NCBI GenBank assembly: GCA_937981995.1
Contig: CALJNC010000017.1
Location: 1-48,821, forward strand
Length of the DNA stretch: 48,821 nucleotides
Direction: 5' to 3'
Source of the DNA: an uncultured Chitinophagaceae bacterium
GTDB lineage: Bacteria > Bacteroidota > Bacteroidia > Chitinophagales > Chitinophagaceae
A program made the translations under genes and the position numbers. The notes beneath the pieces were generated by a model, which worked only from the letters and a program-made list of their open reading frames with translations, did no database searches and had not been told where the DNA came from. This document shows, piece after piece, positions 26,117 to 35,031 of the stretch; positions within the stretch are counted from its first letter, which is position 1; each line of letters begins with the position of its first letter.

Positions 26117-27505
26117 ATGAAAACAAAACTAATATTATTACTCTGCTTTTTTGGTTTGTCTGCTCAGGCCCAAAGCGTTTACTCCGTGCAGGAATGTATT
26201 GATTATGCTTTGAAAAATCAGGCTAGTATTGCCAAGATAAAACTAGATGAAGAAATTCAGAAGGAAGTAAATAAAGAAGTTACTGCAATGACCCGACCAC
26301 AAGTATCGGCATCTGGTAGTTTACAATATTTATTTATTGTACCCAAGCAGCGATCAGATGCTGGCGCTTTTAACTTTGGCGATGCGTTTAAGTATTTTGC
26401 TTTAGACTCAGCTAAACTAGCGGCTGATCCGCCACCGCCACCAACAGAAGATGATGAGTATACGGCCTTACAATTTGGATTGCCACTTTCGGTAGGTGCA
26501 ACCTTGCAAGTGCAACAAATTATTTTTGACCCTAGTGTAGTGATAGGTTTAGAGGCGCGCGAAAGTTTAAATAAACTAGCAAAACTTAATACAAAGCGTA
26601 GCGAAGAGGAACTTAAGATTAATGTAAGCAAGGCGTATTACAATTGTGTAATTGCACAAACACGAAGTGATTTATTGGATGAAAATATTTCCCTGATAAG
26701 CAAGATGCAAAGCATGACACAAAAATTATATGATGCAGGTTTTGCCGAGAAAATTGACGTGCTGAGATTGACGGTACAAAGAAATAATTTACGCACCGAG
26801 AAAACAAAAATCAATAATTTAATAGAGGTTAGTTATTACCTACTCAAGTTTCAAATGGGTATGCCTTTGACAAATAAAGTGAGCCTAAGTGATAAGTTAA
26901 CCGATGATGCCATTAAAGGTGATTTGCTTTTGGCCAATGCCACAGACTATGATCAACGCACCGAAATGCAATTGCTAAAAACAGGGGTTGAGTTGAATAA
27001 ATTGGACTTTAAGCGATATGATAAATCTTGGTTGCCATCGGTTGCTGGTTTTGGTTCTTTTGGCTACAACTCACAAATGAAGCGGCTTAAAGAAATTGTA
27101 ACCCTGCCATATTTCCCTACGGGAGCCTTGGGTTTATCAGTTAATATGCCCATATATGGTGGTGGTCAGCGCAAGGCAAAAATGAAACAAGCTGAGCTTA
27201 AGATTAAGCAAAACGAATTTGATATAACAAATTTTAGACAAGCTATGGACTTTGAAGTGAGCAATGCACGTACTGCTTTACGTAACAGTATCCTTTCGTT
27301 AGATAATCAAAAAGCGAACATTAAGCTAGCCGAAAAAGTATATACAATTGCCAGAGCAAAATATAAAGAAGGGCTTGGCTCTAATATAGAAATTATACAA
27401 GCACAGACTTCTTTGAAAGAAGCACAAACAAATTATTTTAACTCATTATACGATGCCATGATTGCAAAAATTGATTTGCGCAAGGCACTTGGAATTTATA
27501 AATAA
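26117..27505 (+). CDS. TolC-family outer-membrane efflux protein
   Basis: 462 residues with a signal peptide (MKTKLILLLCFFGLSAQAQ). Two TolC/OEP repeats follow, each a strand pair plus long helices: YSVQECIDYALKNQ at the start, KLNVSKAYYNCVIAQTRSDLL-type helices, then LSVNMPIYGGGQRKAKMKQAELKIKQNE and ARAKYKEGLGSNIEIIQAQTSLKEAQTNYFNSLYDAMIAKIDLRKALG. It would form the trimeric outer-membrane channel of the tripartite pump with the two downstream products. A Pro-rich stretch (PPPPPTEDDEY) near residue 115 sits in an extracellular-loop position. Spacing to the adaptor gene is 23 bases. Confidence 0.94.
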   Translation: MKTKLILLLCFFGLSAQAQSVYSVQECIDYALKNQASIAKIKLDEEIQKEVNKEVTAMTRPQVSASGSLQYLFIVPKQRSDAGAFNFGDAFKYFALDSAKLAADPPPPPTEDDEYTALQFGLPLSVGATLQVQQIIFDPSVVIGLEARESLNKLAKLNTKRSEEELKINVSKAYYNCVIAQTRSDLLDENISLISKMQSMTQKLYDAGFAEKIDVLRLTVQRNNLRTEKTKINNLIEVSYYLLKFQMGMPLTNKVSLSDKLTDDAIKGDLLLANATDYDQRTEMQLLKTGVELNKLDFKRYDKSWLPSVAGFGSFGYNSQMKRLKEIVTLPYFPTGALGLSVNMPIYGGGQRKAKMKQAELKIKQNEFDITNFRQAMDFEVSNARTALRNSILSLDNQKANIKLAEKVYTIARAKYKEGLGSNIEIIQAQTSLKEAQTNYFNSLYDAMIAKIDLRKALGIYK

Positions 27506-27528
27506 CAACATTGATAAATAGAACAGCT

Positions 27529-28662
27529 ATGAATAAAACAATCATATTATTAGTAACCGTATTTTTCTTCCTGGCAGGATGTAGCGGGGATGGAGAAAAA
27601 GGAAAAGAGGCAGATAAGGATCCAAAGAAGGAACTTGCCAAATTGAAGCAAGAGCAAAAAGAAATCGCAGAAAAAATTGCAGCTTTAGAAAGTAGTGCAG
27701 GATTAAAAGATAGTGTGCGTAAAATTCCGGTTCGGCTTACGAGTATGTTCCCAGATCGTTTTGATCAATTTTTAGAACTACAGGGTAGAGTAGATGCAGG
27801 AAAGTCAGTGAACGCAACACCTGAAGCGCCGGGTGTAGTACAACGAATCCATGTGCGCAACGGTCAATATGTACGCCGAGGTCAAACCTTAGCCACGTTA
27901 AAAGCTGAAACCATTAATAATGGAATAGCAGAATTAAATCAGCAAATATCTTTTGCCAAAGTAATGTATGACAAACAAAGAAAGCTTTGGGCGCAAGATA
28001 TTGGCACGGAAGTACAATTACTTACAGCAAAAAATCAATATGAATCTTTGCTAAAGAAAAAGAAAACTACTCAAAGCCAACGCAGAATGTATGTGATTAA
28101 GGCACCCATAAGCGGTGTAGTGGATGACGTGAATATTAACGTAGGAGATATGGCTAATCCTGGAATGCCTAATCAAATACGTATTGTAAATACGGGAGCG
28201 GTAAAAGTAAAAGTTGATATACCCGAAAGTTACGCTGGGAAAGTACGCTCAGGGAGTCAAGCACAAATTATGCTACCTGATTTTAATGATACGATGATTA
28301 CCAATGTGCGTTATGTTCAAAAAACAATTGACCCTTTAAAGAGAACATTTACAGCTGAGATAACACCACCCTCAAGAGGGAACTTGCGACCCAATATGAT
28401 TGCCAAAGTAAAAATTGCTACTTATACTAATACGCGTGCCTTTGTATTGCCTGCTAAGGTGATTCAAAAAATTAATGGTGGCAACTATGTATATGTAAAA
28501 GATAATATGGATAAAGCCAAGTTGAAAAAAGTGATACTTGGTAAAAACTATAGAGGTAAAGTAGAAATACAAAGTGGCTTGCTACTTGATGATTTAGTAG
28601 TAACTGCAGGTTACGAAGAGTTGAATGAAGGAGATAAATTAAGTTTTAAAACAATAAACTAA
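27529..28662 (+). CDS. RND efflux periplasmic adaptor (MFP/HlyD family) lipoprotein
   Basis: The 377 residues from ATG 27529 start with a lipoprotein signal ending in FLAGC, followed by a Lys/Glu-rich coiled segment (KELAKLKQEQKEIAEKIAALES). The adaptor core has the lipoyl-like half GVVQRIHVRNGQYVRRGQTLATL, the helical hairpin (ELNQQISFAKVMYDKQRKLWAQDIGTEVQL), the second lipoyl half APISGVVDDVNINVGDMANPG, then the beta-barrel and membrane-proximal domains (RNLRPNMIAKVKI, LPAKVIQKINGGNYVYV). It bridges the TolC-like channel and the RND transporter. The RND gene starts four bases after its stop. Confidence 0.94.
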   Translation: MNKTIILLVTVFFFLAGCSGDGEKGKEADKDPKKELAKLKQEQKEIAEKIAALESSAGLKDSVRKIPVRLTSMFPDRFDQFLELQGRVDAGKSVNATPEAPGVVQRIHVRNGQYVRRGQTLATLKAETINNGIAELNQQISFAKVMYDKQRKLWAQDIGTEVQLLTAKNQYESLLKKKKTTQSQRRMYVIKAPISGVVDDVNINVGDMANPGMPNQIRIVNTGAVKVKVDIPESYAGKVRSGSQAQIMLPDFNDTMITNVRYVQKTIDPLKRTFTAEITPPSRGNLRPNMIAKVKIATYTNTRAFVLPAKVIQKINGGNYVYVKDNMDKAKLKKVILGKNYRGKVEIQSGLLLDDLVVTAGYEELNEGDKLSFKTIN

Positions 28663-28666
28663 AAGC

Positions 28667-31600
28667 ATGCAATTAAATCCATCCAAGTGGCCTATAAATA
28701 ATCGCACGGCAATATATTTTGCCACGGTGATCCTTGCCTTTATGGGTTATAACGCCTATAATAGCTTGCCTAAGGAGCAGTTTCCTGAAGTGAAGTTTCC
28801 TTCTATTATTGTACAAACTATCTATCCTGGAACTTCTCCTGAAAATATGGAGAACTTGGTTTCCAAGCCTATTGAAAAACAGCTGACCAACATAACAGGC
28901 ATTAAAAAAGTAACGAGCAATTCATTTCAAGATTTCTCTGTTATAACTGCTGAGTTTAATACAGATGTAGATATAGCCGAAGCAAAAATTGATGTGCAAG
29001 ATGCGGTAGATAAGGCAAAACCAGATTTGCCCAATGATTTACCTAACGAGCCGGAGATTAACGAAATTGATGCATCGGAATTTCCTATTATGTTCGTAAA
29101 TCTCTACGGCGATTTTGACGTTACACGTTTAGAAAAATATGCCGATCGTATAAAAGATAAGATTGAAGATCTTAAAGAAATAAAACGCGTAGATAAAGTA
29201 GGAGGTTTAGAACGGGAGATTCAGATAAATGTTGACTTATTTAAAATGAGTGCAACACAACTTTCGTTTAGAGATATTCAAAACGCGATAGCATTTGAAA
29301 ATGTAGAAGCAACGCCAGGGCAAGTAACAGTAGATGGTGAGCAGCGTTTATTATCTATTAAAAAAGTTTTTCAGGATGCTGAGGAGATTGCAAATTTGAT
29401 TGTAAAAAACCCAATGGGTGCATCAATCTATTTGCGCGATATAGCTGAGGTAAAAGATACTTATGAAGACCCTGAGAGTTTTGCGCGTTTAGATGGTAGA
29501 AATGTAATTACCTTAAATATAATTAAAGGTGCGGGTAAAAATTTAATTAACGCTAGTGATAAAATCAACGAGATAGTTGATGAAATGCAGGCTAATGAAT
29601 TGCCTAAGGAATTAAGCATAAAATTAACCGCAGATCAAAGTGATAATACAAGGGTAACACTGCATGATTTAATCAATACCATTATTATTGGTTTTTGTTT
29701 AGTAACCTTGATACTTATGTTTTTTATGGGTACAACCAATGCCATTTTTGTGGCTTTGTCTGTACCGCTATCTATGGCTATTGCCTTTATGGTTATGCCT
29801 AGTATTGGCTTTACGCTCAATATGATTGTACTCTTCTCATTTTTACTAGCCTTAGGTATTGTAGTGGACGATGCCATTGTTGTAATTGAGAATGCACATA
29901 GGATATTTCATGAAGAAGACTTGCCTATTAAAGAGGCGGTGGAGAAAGCGACCAAGGAGGTTTTCTTACCCGTATTAGCTGGTACAATTACTACGCTGTT
30001 ACCCTTTATACCTTTGGCGTTTTGGAGTGGTGTGATTGGTGAGTTTATGTTCTTCCTACCTATAACTTTAATCATTACATTAATAGCTTCCTTAGTAGTT
30101 GCCTACTTTATCAATCCGGTTTTTGCAGTTTCTTTTATGAAGAAGGATCAGTACAAATCGGGCGATAAGATTCGTTGGACTGAAAACACTACATGGGTCG
30201 TGGCTTCATTGGTTGTTATCGCGGCTCTTAGTTATTTATTTGTTGGGTTAATGCTAGGTAATTTAATAGTGTTTTTTCTTTTTCTGTTTTTACTAAATAA
30301 ATTTATTCTTACAAGATTAATTTACCGTTTTCAAAATAATGTTTGGCCAAAAGTACAAGCATGGTATGTGCGTCGTTTAGAAAAAATATTGGATCGTAGA
30401 GGTTGGGTATTGGCTGGTGTGCTTGCCATTTCTATTTTCTCCTTTGTACTTATTGGAATACGAAGCCCTAATGTTTTATTCTTCCCTGAGTCTGAGCCTA
30501 ACTTTACCTATGTATATCTAACCTTACCCGAAGGAACGGATCAGAATAAGACGAATGAGATTTTACAACAATTGGAAGAGAAGGTTTATAGAGCTACAGG
30601 CTATGACAAATCAGGAAAGAAAAAGCATCCATTAATAACCTCAGTAGTTTCTAATGTAAAAGTAGGAGCTACCAATACGCAAGGGGGTGAAATTGGGGAG
30701 TATCCTAACCGTGGTAAGATTACGGTTTCCTTTGTAAAATTTGCGGAGCGAAATGGAAAGTCAACACAAGATGTATTGGATAAAATTAGAACTGAATTAA
30801 AAGGTGTACCCGGTGCTAAAATTGTAGTAGAAAAAGAAAGTAGTGGTCCGCCAACGGCCAAGCCTATTCTTATAGAAATTACAGGTGAAAACTTAGATAG
30901 TTTAATCGCAACTTCAAGAAGTTTAAAGCGTTACCTCGATGATAAACAAATAGGAGGTGTGGAAGAATTGAAAAGTGATTTTCAGGCAAATAAACCAGAG
31001 ATTGTTTTTGATATACAACGTAGCCGTTTAAATATGGAAGGTATGAGCACAGGTCAAATTGCGGGTGATTTACGTACGGCCATGTTTGGTACGGAGGTAT
31101 CACGTTTTAAAGATGCAAATGATGATTATCCTATTGTAGTACGTTTGAAAAAAGACCAACGAAACAATATTGATATTGTAAAAAATCTTCCGGTTACGTA
31201 TAGAGATATGGGTATGGGCGGCGCGGTACGTCAAGTACCTTTAGGAAGCTTTGCTGATTTAGATTATGGTAATACCTATGGTGGTATTAAGCGTAAGGAT
31301 GAGCAGCGAATTATTAGTTTAAGCTCCAATGTATTGAGTGACTTTAATGCAAATACGGTTGTGGCTGAAATACAAGAAGAGATAGATGCTTTTAATCCGC
31401 CAGCAGGAGTAAACCTTAAAATGGCTGGTGAGCAAGAAGAACAAGCGGAAACGGGTGCTTTCTTAGGTGGTGCTTTGCTAACATCTATGGCACTTATTTT
31501 CCTTATCTTAATGATTCAATTTAATTCCTTTAGTCGCTCAATGATTATCATGAGTGAAATAGTATTAAGTGTGGTTGGTGTATTGCTTGGTGTTGGCATA

Positions 31601-32044
31601 TTTGGTATGGATATGGTTATAATTATGACCGGGATAGGTATCGTAGCTCTTGCAGGGATTGTAGTGCGAAACGGAATTCTGCTAGTGGAGTTTGCTGATC
31701 TTAAATTGGAAGAAGGAATGTCGCCTCGAGAGGCTATAATAGAAGCAGGCCGTACTCGTATGACACCCGTATTACTTACAGCTATTTCTACCATTTCAGG
31801 CTTAATTCCATTAGCCGTTGGTTTAAATATTGACTTCGCGCTTTTATTCGAAACGGGTAATCCACATATTTATTTCGGTGGAGATAATGTTGCTTTCTGG
31901 GGGCCATTAGCTTGGACAATGATTTTTGGTTTAGCTTTTGCTACTATCATTACCTTAATCATTGTACCCGTGTTATTATTAATGGCGTTTAATCGTAAAA
32001 AGAAAGTATTAAAAGCCTTAGGTAAGGAAGGGGCTAAGATTTAA
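28667..32044 (+). CDS. RND-family efflux transporter permease (AcrB/MdtC-like)
   Basis: 1125 residues, a proton-driven inner-membrane exporter. It has the N-terminal helix (TAIYFATVILAFMGYNAYNSLP), porter-domain signatures (FPSIIVQTIYPGTSPENMENLVSKPIE), and helices 2-6 with the proton-relay pair in LALGIVVDDAIVVIENAHR on TM4. A second periplasmic half and a second set of six helices follow (ALLTSMALIFLILMIQFNSF ... GIGIVALAGIVVRNGILLVEFADL ... GPLAWTMIFGLAFATIITLIIVPVLLLM). The relay Asp-Asp is intact, so it should be active. The extra length over AcrB (~1050) is mostly around 490-560, where a hydrophobic stretch adds a loop or helix pair. It closes a tetR-tolC-MFP-RND operon; substrates (drugs, lipids or metabolites) cannot be told from sequence. 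Confidence 0.96.
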   Translation: MQLNPSKWPINNRTAIYFATVILAFMGYNAYNSLPKEQFPEVKFPSIIVQTIYPGTSPENMENLVSKPIEKQLTNITGIKKVTSNSFQDFSVITAEFNTDVDIAEAKIDVQDAVDKAKPDLPNDLPNEPEINEIDASEFPIMFVNLYGDFDVTRLEKYADRIKDKIEDLKEIKRVDKVGGLEREIQINVDLFKMSATQLSFRDIQNAIAFENVEATPGQVTVDGEQRLLSIKKVFQDAEEIANLIVKNPMGASIYLRDIAEVKDTYEDPESFARLDGRNVITLNIIKGAGKNLINASDKINEIVDEMQANELPKELSIKLTADQSDNTRVTLHDLINTIIIGFCLVTLILMFFMGTTNAIFVALSVPLSMAIAFMVMPSIGFTLNMIVLFSFLLALGIVVDDAIVVIENAHRIFHEEDLPIKEAVEKATKEVFLPVLAGTITTLLPFIPLAFWSGVIGEFMFFLPITLIITLIASLVVAYFINPVFAVSFMKKDQYKSGDKIRWTENTTWVVASLVVIAALSYLFVGLMLGNLIVFFLFLFLLNKFILTRLIYRFQNNVWPKVQAWYVRRLEKILDRRGWVLAGVLAISIFSFVLIGIRSPNVLFFPESEPNFTYVYLTLPEGTDQNKTNEILQQLEEKVYRATGYDKSGKKKHPLITSVVSNVKVGATNTQGGEIGEYPNRGKITVSFVKFAERNGKSTQDVLDKIRTELKGVPGAKIVVEKESSGPPTAKPILIEITGENLDSLIATSRSLKRYLDDKQIGGVEELKSDFQANKPEIVFDIQRSRLNMEGMSTGQIAGDLRTAMFGTEVSRFKDANDDYPIVVRLKKDQRNNIDIVKNLPVTYRDMGMGGAVRQVPLGSFADLDYGNTYGGIKRKDEQRIISLSSNVLSDFNANTVVAEIQEEIDAFNPPAGVNLKMAGEQEEQAETGAFLGGALLTSMALIFLILMIQFNSFSRSMIIMSEIVLSVVGVLLGVGIFGMDMVIIMTGIGIVALAGIVVRNGILLVEFADLKLEEGMSPREAIIEAGRTRMTPVLLTAISTISGLIPLAVGLNIDFALLFETGNPHIYFGGDNVAFWGPLAWTMIFGLAFATIITLIIVPVLLLMAFNRKKKVLKALGKEGAKI

Positions 32045-32065
32045 ACAATAATATTACAATAACGT

Positions 32066-32097
32066 AAAGGAGTTCATGAGAACTCCTTTCGTTTTTT
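32066..32097 (+). terminator. Intrinsic terminator of the efflux operon
   Basis: AAAGGAGTTC (32066-32075) and GAACTCCTTT (32080-32089) pair perfectly around ATGA, followed by CG and six T. Confidence 0.87.
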
Positions 32098-32104
32098 AAT
32101 TGAC

Positions 32105-32112
32105 TACCTTTG
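32105..32112 (+). promoter_or_regulatory. -7 box of rhlE (TACCTTTG)
   Basis: An exact TAnnTTTG match between the efflux terminator and the ATG at 32129. Confidence 0.62.
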
Positions 32113-32128
32113 CTGCTTATAATACATT

Positions 32129-33397
32129 ATGACATTTAAAGAAATTGGCTTAATACCGCCAATACTCAATGCCTTAGATGCTTTGGGATATACAACCCCA
32201 ACTCCTATTCAGGCACAATCTATTCCAATACTATTAAAGGGTAAAGATTTATTGGGATGTGCGCAAACGGGTACGGGAAAAACAGCTGCCTTTGCTATTC
32301 CTATTTTACAGCAGATGTACGAGAAGGGAGGAGAAAAAGGAAAACGAAAAATAAAAACGTTAGTGGTAACACCAACAAGGGAGTTAGCGATACAGATAGA
32401 AGAAAGTTTTACGGAGTATGGTAGGCATACGGGCTTATACAATACCGTGATTTTTGGCGGAGTAAAACAAGGAAAACAAGTGACGGCTTTAAAGCGTGGC
32501 GTGGATATTTTAATTGCTACGCCAGGTAGATTATTGGATTTAATAAATCAAGGTTTTATAAGCTTACGAGATATTGAATATTTTGTTTTGGATGAAGCTG
32601 ATCAAATGTTGGATATGGGTTTTATCCATGATATTAAAAAAATAATAAAACTGCTTCCGCATCAAAGGCAGTCGCTATTTTTTAGTGCTACCATGGCCAC
32701 AAGAATTGTGGATTTGTCAAAACAAATTTTAGGCAATCCTGAACAAGTGACTATAGCTCCAGAAAAAACTACGGCAGAAAAAGTAGAGCAGTCCATGTAT
32801 TACGTAAGTAAGCCCGATAAGATTAAACTCTTATTGCATCTTATGAAAACAGAAAATATTGAAACGGCCTTAGTGTTTTCGCGTACAAAACATGGTGCTG
32901 ATAAAGTGGTAAAATTGCTAAAGCGAAACGAAATAAACGCAGCAGCGATACACGGTAATAAATCACAACCTCAGCGTCAACGAGCGCTAAAGGCCTTTAA
33001 AGAAGGGGATATTAAAGTACTGGTTGCTACTGATATTGCAGCCCGTGGTATTGATATTGATGAATTATCACATGTTATAAATTATGACTTACCTAATATA
33101 GCTGAGAGTTACGTGCATCGTATTGGTCGTACTGGCAGAGCTTCGGCAAGTGGTCAAGCGTTTTCTTTTTGTGCAGCTGATGAACGTGCTTACTTAAAAG
33201 ATATTCATAAATTAATTAAGCAAGAGGTTCCTTTAATTACGGATCAGCCATATCATGATACCAGCCCGCCCGAAAAACCTGCTAAGCAAGGCGGTGGCGG
33301 CAGAAATAAAAGACCGCATGGCGGTGGGGGTGGTAAAAAACCGAACCCAAATAAACGAAAGTTTTATGGTCGTAAAAAAGGTCCTAAGAAATCATAA
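32129..33397 (+). CDS. rhlE: DEAD-box RNA helicase, RhlE type
   Basis: An ATP-dependent RNA helicase of 422 residues. It shows an N-terminal Q motif (TPTPIQAQSIP), motif I AQTGTGKT (45-52), Ia PTRELA, Ib TPGRLLD, II DEAD (155-158), III SAT (186-188), IV FSRTKHGADKV, V ATDIAARGIDI and VI HRIGRTGR. The tail is basic and Gly-rich (GGGGRNKRPHGGGGGKKPNPNKRKFYGRKKGPKKS), typical of RhlE RNA-binding extensions in Bacteroidota. It likely helps ribosome assembly or mRNA turnover. rluF follows after 15 bases, consistent with a joint role in 50S maturation. Confidence 0.93.
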   Translation: MTFKEIGLIPPILNALDALGYTTPTPIQAQSIPILLKGKDLLGCAQTGTGKTAAFAIPILQQMYEKGGEKGKRKIKTLVVTPTRELAIQIEESFTEYGRHTGLYNTVIFGGVKQGKQVTALKRGVDILIATPGRLLDLINQGFISLRDIEYFVLDEADQMLDMGFIHDIKKIIKLLPHQRQSLFFSATMATRIVDLSKQILGNPEQVTIAPEKTTAEKVEQSMYYVSKPDKIKLLLHLMKTENIETALVFSRTKHGADKVVKLLKRNEINAAAIHGNKSQPQRQRALKAFKEGDIKVLVATDIAARGIDIDELSHVINYDLPNIAESYVHRIGRTGRASASGQAFSFCAADERAYLKDIHKLIKQEVPLITDQPYHDTSPPEKPAKQGGGGRNKRPHGGGGGKKPNPNKRKFYGRKKGPKKS

Positions 33398-33412
33398 GTA
33401 AATTGCATTTGC

Positions 33413-34141
33413 ATGTCAAACGAAAATTCCATATCCCTTAATAAATTTATAAGTAGCTCGGGCTTTTGTTCGCGAAGAGAAGCTGACGAGTATATTGAAT
33501 GGGAGTTAGTTACTATCAATAGTAAATTGGCTAAAAAGGGTGCAAGGGTAAAAGATGGAGATGACGTTAGAGTAGATGGCAGAAGAATTAAAACGAAGCC
33601 CAAACGAGAAGCAATTTATATAGTTTTAAATAAGCCGCGTGGCGTTGTTTGTACAACCGATAGTAAGGAGAAAAACAATATTGTAAATTATGTCAATCAT
33701 AAGGAGCGTTTGTTCCCAATAGGTCGTTTGGATAAAATGAGTGAAGGCTTAATTTTTCTTACTAATGATGGTGATATTGTAAATAAAATTTTACGTGCGG
33801 GTAATGCGCATGAAAAAGAATATCATGTAGTGGTGGAGCGCCCGGTAAAGGAAGATATTATAAAAAAAATGGAAAAAGGGGTAGCGATACTTGGTACCAA
33901 AACCTTGCCATGCACCATTAAGAAAGTAGATGAATTTGCCTTTAGAATTACGCTTACGCAAGGTTTGAATCGTCAAATACGCAGAATGTGTGAACACTTT
34001 GGCTATACGGTGCGTAAATTAAATAGGGTGCGCATTATGAACATTAAGATGGGTAAGCTAAAGAGCGGCGAATGGCGTTACATGACAAAGGATGAGGTAG
34101 CTCAGATTAGCAAAAAAACTGCGGGCTCTAGTAAAATTTAG
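33413..34141 (+). CDS. rluF: 23S rRNA pseudouridine synthase, RluF-like
   Basis: 242 residues. An N-terminal S4 RNA-binding domain (SLNKFISSSGFCSRREADEYI, residues 8-28, to about 60) is followed by the RsuA/RluB/E/F catalytic domain with GRLDKMSEGLIFLTNDG (104-120), Asp107 being the catalytic aspartate. NKILRAGNAHEKEYHV and TLTQGLNRQIRRM are strongly RluF-like, pointing to pseudouridylation of U2604 in 23S rRNA (E. coli numbering). RluB or RsuA are less likely. Probably co-transcribed with rhlE. The C-terminus is basic, without extra domains. Confidence 0.9.
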   Translation: MSNENSISLNKFISSSGFCSRREADEYIEWELVTINSKLAKKGARVKDGDDVRVDGRRIKTKPKREAIYIVLNKPRGVVCTTDSKEKNNIVNYVNHKERLFPIGRLDKMSEGLIFLTNDGDIVNKILRAGNAHEKEYHVVVERPVKEDIIKKMEKGVAILGTKTLPCTIKKVDEFAFRITLTQGLNRQIRRMCEHFGYTVRKLNRVRIMNIKMGKLKSGEWRYMTKDEVAQISKKTAGSSKI

Positions 34142-34364
34142 TTTTATCACTAAAATGTCATTTTATTATGATCTTAGCTAGGGTCTTAATTTCTTGGCCA
34201 TTACAGGCGCTAAAATCCAGAAAATGGTAGTTCAGTAATCTGCTTTTATAATGCTTAATTTAGGCTTTGATTTCTTTATGAAAATGGGGTATTAAAGGTG
34301 TACAATGTTTCATGCCTTCAGGCTTGGTTATGTGCGTATTATTATTATCTTGCGTCCAATACAT

Positions 34365-34949
34365 ATGCAGTTTAAATTTGATTTAGAAGATAGGAATAAG
34401 TTTACCTATTTGACCTATCGTAAATTTGTAGAGGATCAAATGGGTAATGGCGAAACAACTGATGGTGATGAATCTGACGAATTGTTAGATTCTACCAAAA
34501 CAAATGTTGCGCGCATGACTCGTTTAGACAAAACGGTAAAAATAACGGATAAGATGAAAGCAGCCATGGTAAAGGCGACGCCTCAAACTTGGGTTCTTTT
34601 AACGGAAGGTTGGAGCGATGATGCTGCTCAAAATTTACCTATCATAAATAAAATGATGGGCTTCGCTTTTAATGTGGAGTTGCACATCCTGTTACGCAAA
34701 GAAAATATTGATATAATGGATAAGTTCCTTACTAAAAAAGGACAAGCGATTCCTAAGCTTATATCATTTGATGAAAATAAGAAAGTACTATTTACTTGGG
34801 GGCCTCGTCCGCAAAAAATGCAGGAACGTGCTATGGAGTTAAAAAAAGCAGGTGAAGAGTATGGGCAAGAAATTCAAAAATTATATGGTAAAGATAGAGC
34901 CGCAAGTATACAAGTTGAGTTTATAGACTTACTTACCAAAGCAAAATAA
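34365..34949 (+). CDS. Thioredoxin-fold protein lacking the active-site cysteine
   Basis: The 194 residues from ATG 34365 (MQFKFDLEDRN) align by eye with the Bacteroidota thioredoxin-like family (Thioredoxin_9 type): TWVLLTEGWSDDAAQNLPIINKM, ELHILLRKENIDIMDKFLTKKGQAIPKLISFD with its cis-proline, then TWGPRP. Family members usually read W-C-G-D-A-A-Q at the helix start; here it is W-S-D-D-A-A-Q (residues 83-89) and the whole protein contains no cysteine. It therefore cannot do thiol redox chemistry and may be a binding or structural relative. An acidic insertion (GNGETTDGDESDELLD) lies at 28-42. An upstream TTG/ATG reading from 34305 adds a short unconserved leader. No signal peptide; cytosolic. 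A strong terminator follows. Confidence 0.85.
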   Translation: MQFKFDLEDRNKFTYLTYRKFVEDQMGNGETTDGDESDELLDSTKTNVARMTRLDKTVKITDKMKAAMVKATPQTWVLLTEGWSDDAAQNLPIINKMMGFAFNVELHILLRKENIDIMDKFLTKKGQAIPKLISFDENKKVLFTWGPRPQKMQERAMELKKAGEEYGQEIQKLYGKDRAASIQVEFIDLLTKAK

Positions 34950-34970
34950 ATTGCTCAAAAAACTATTTTA

Positions 34971-35007
34971 AAAAACCACAATTCTTTTGAATTGTGGTTT
35001 TTCTTTT
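34971..35007 (+). terminator. Intrinsic terminator after the thioredoxin-fold gene
   Basis: AAAAACCACAATTC (34971-34984) and GAATTGTGGTTTTT (34989-35002) form a perfect 14-pair stem with loop TTTT. Because of the symmetry it could act in both directions. Confidence 0.88.
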
Positions 35008-35016
35008 TCGTCATAT

Positions 35017-35024
35017 TATATTTG
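35017..35024 (+). promoter_or_regulatory. -7 box of deoC (TATATTTG)
   Basis: An exact TAnnTTTG match ending seven bases before the ATG at 35032. Confidence 0.62.
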
Positions 35025-35031
35025 ATATTAA

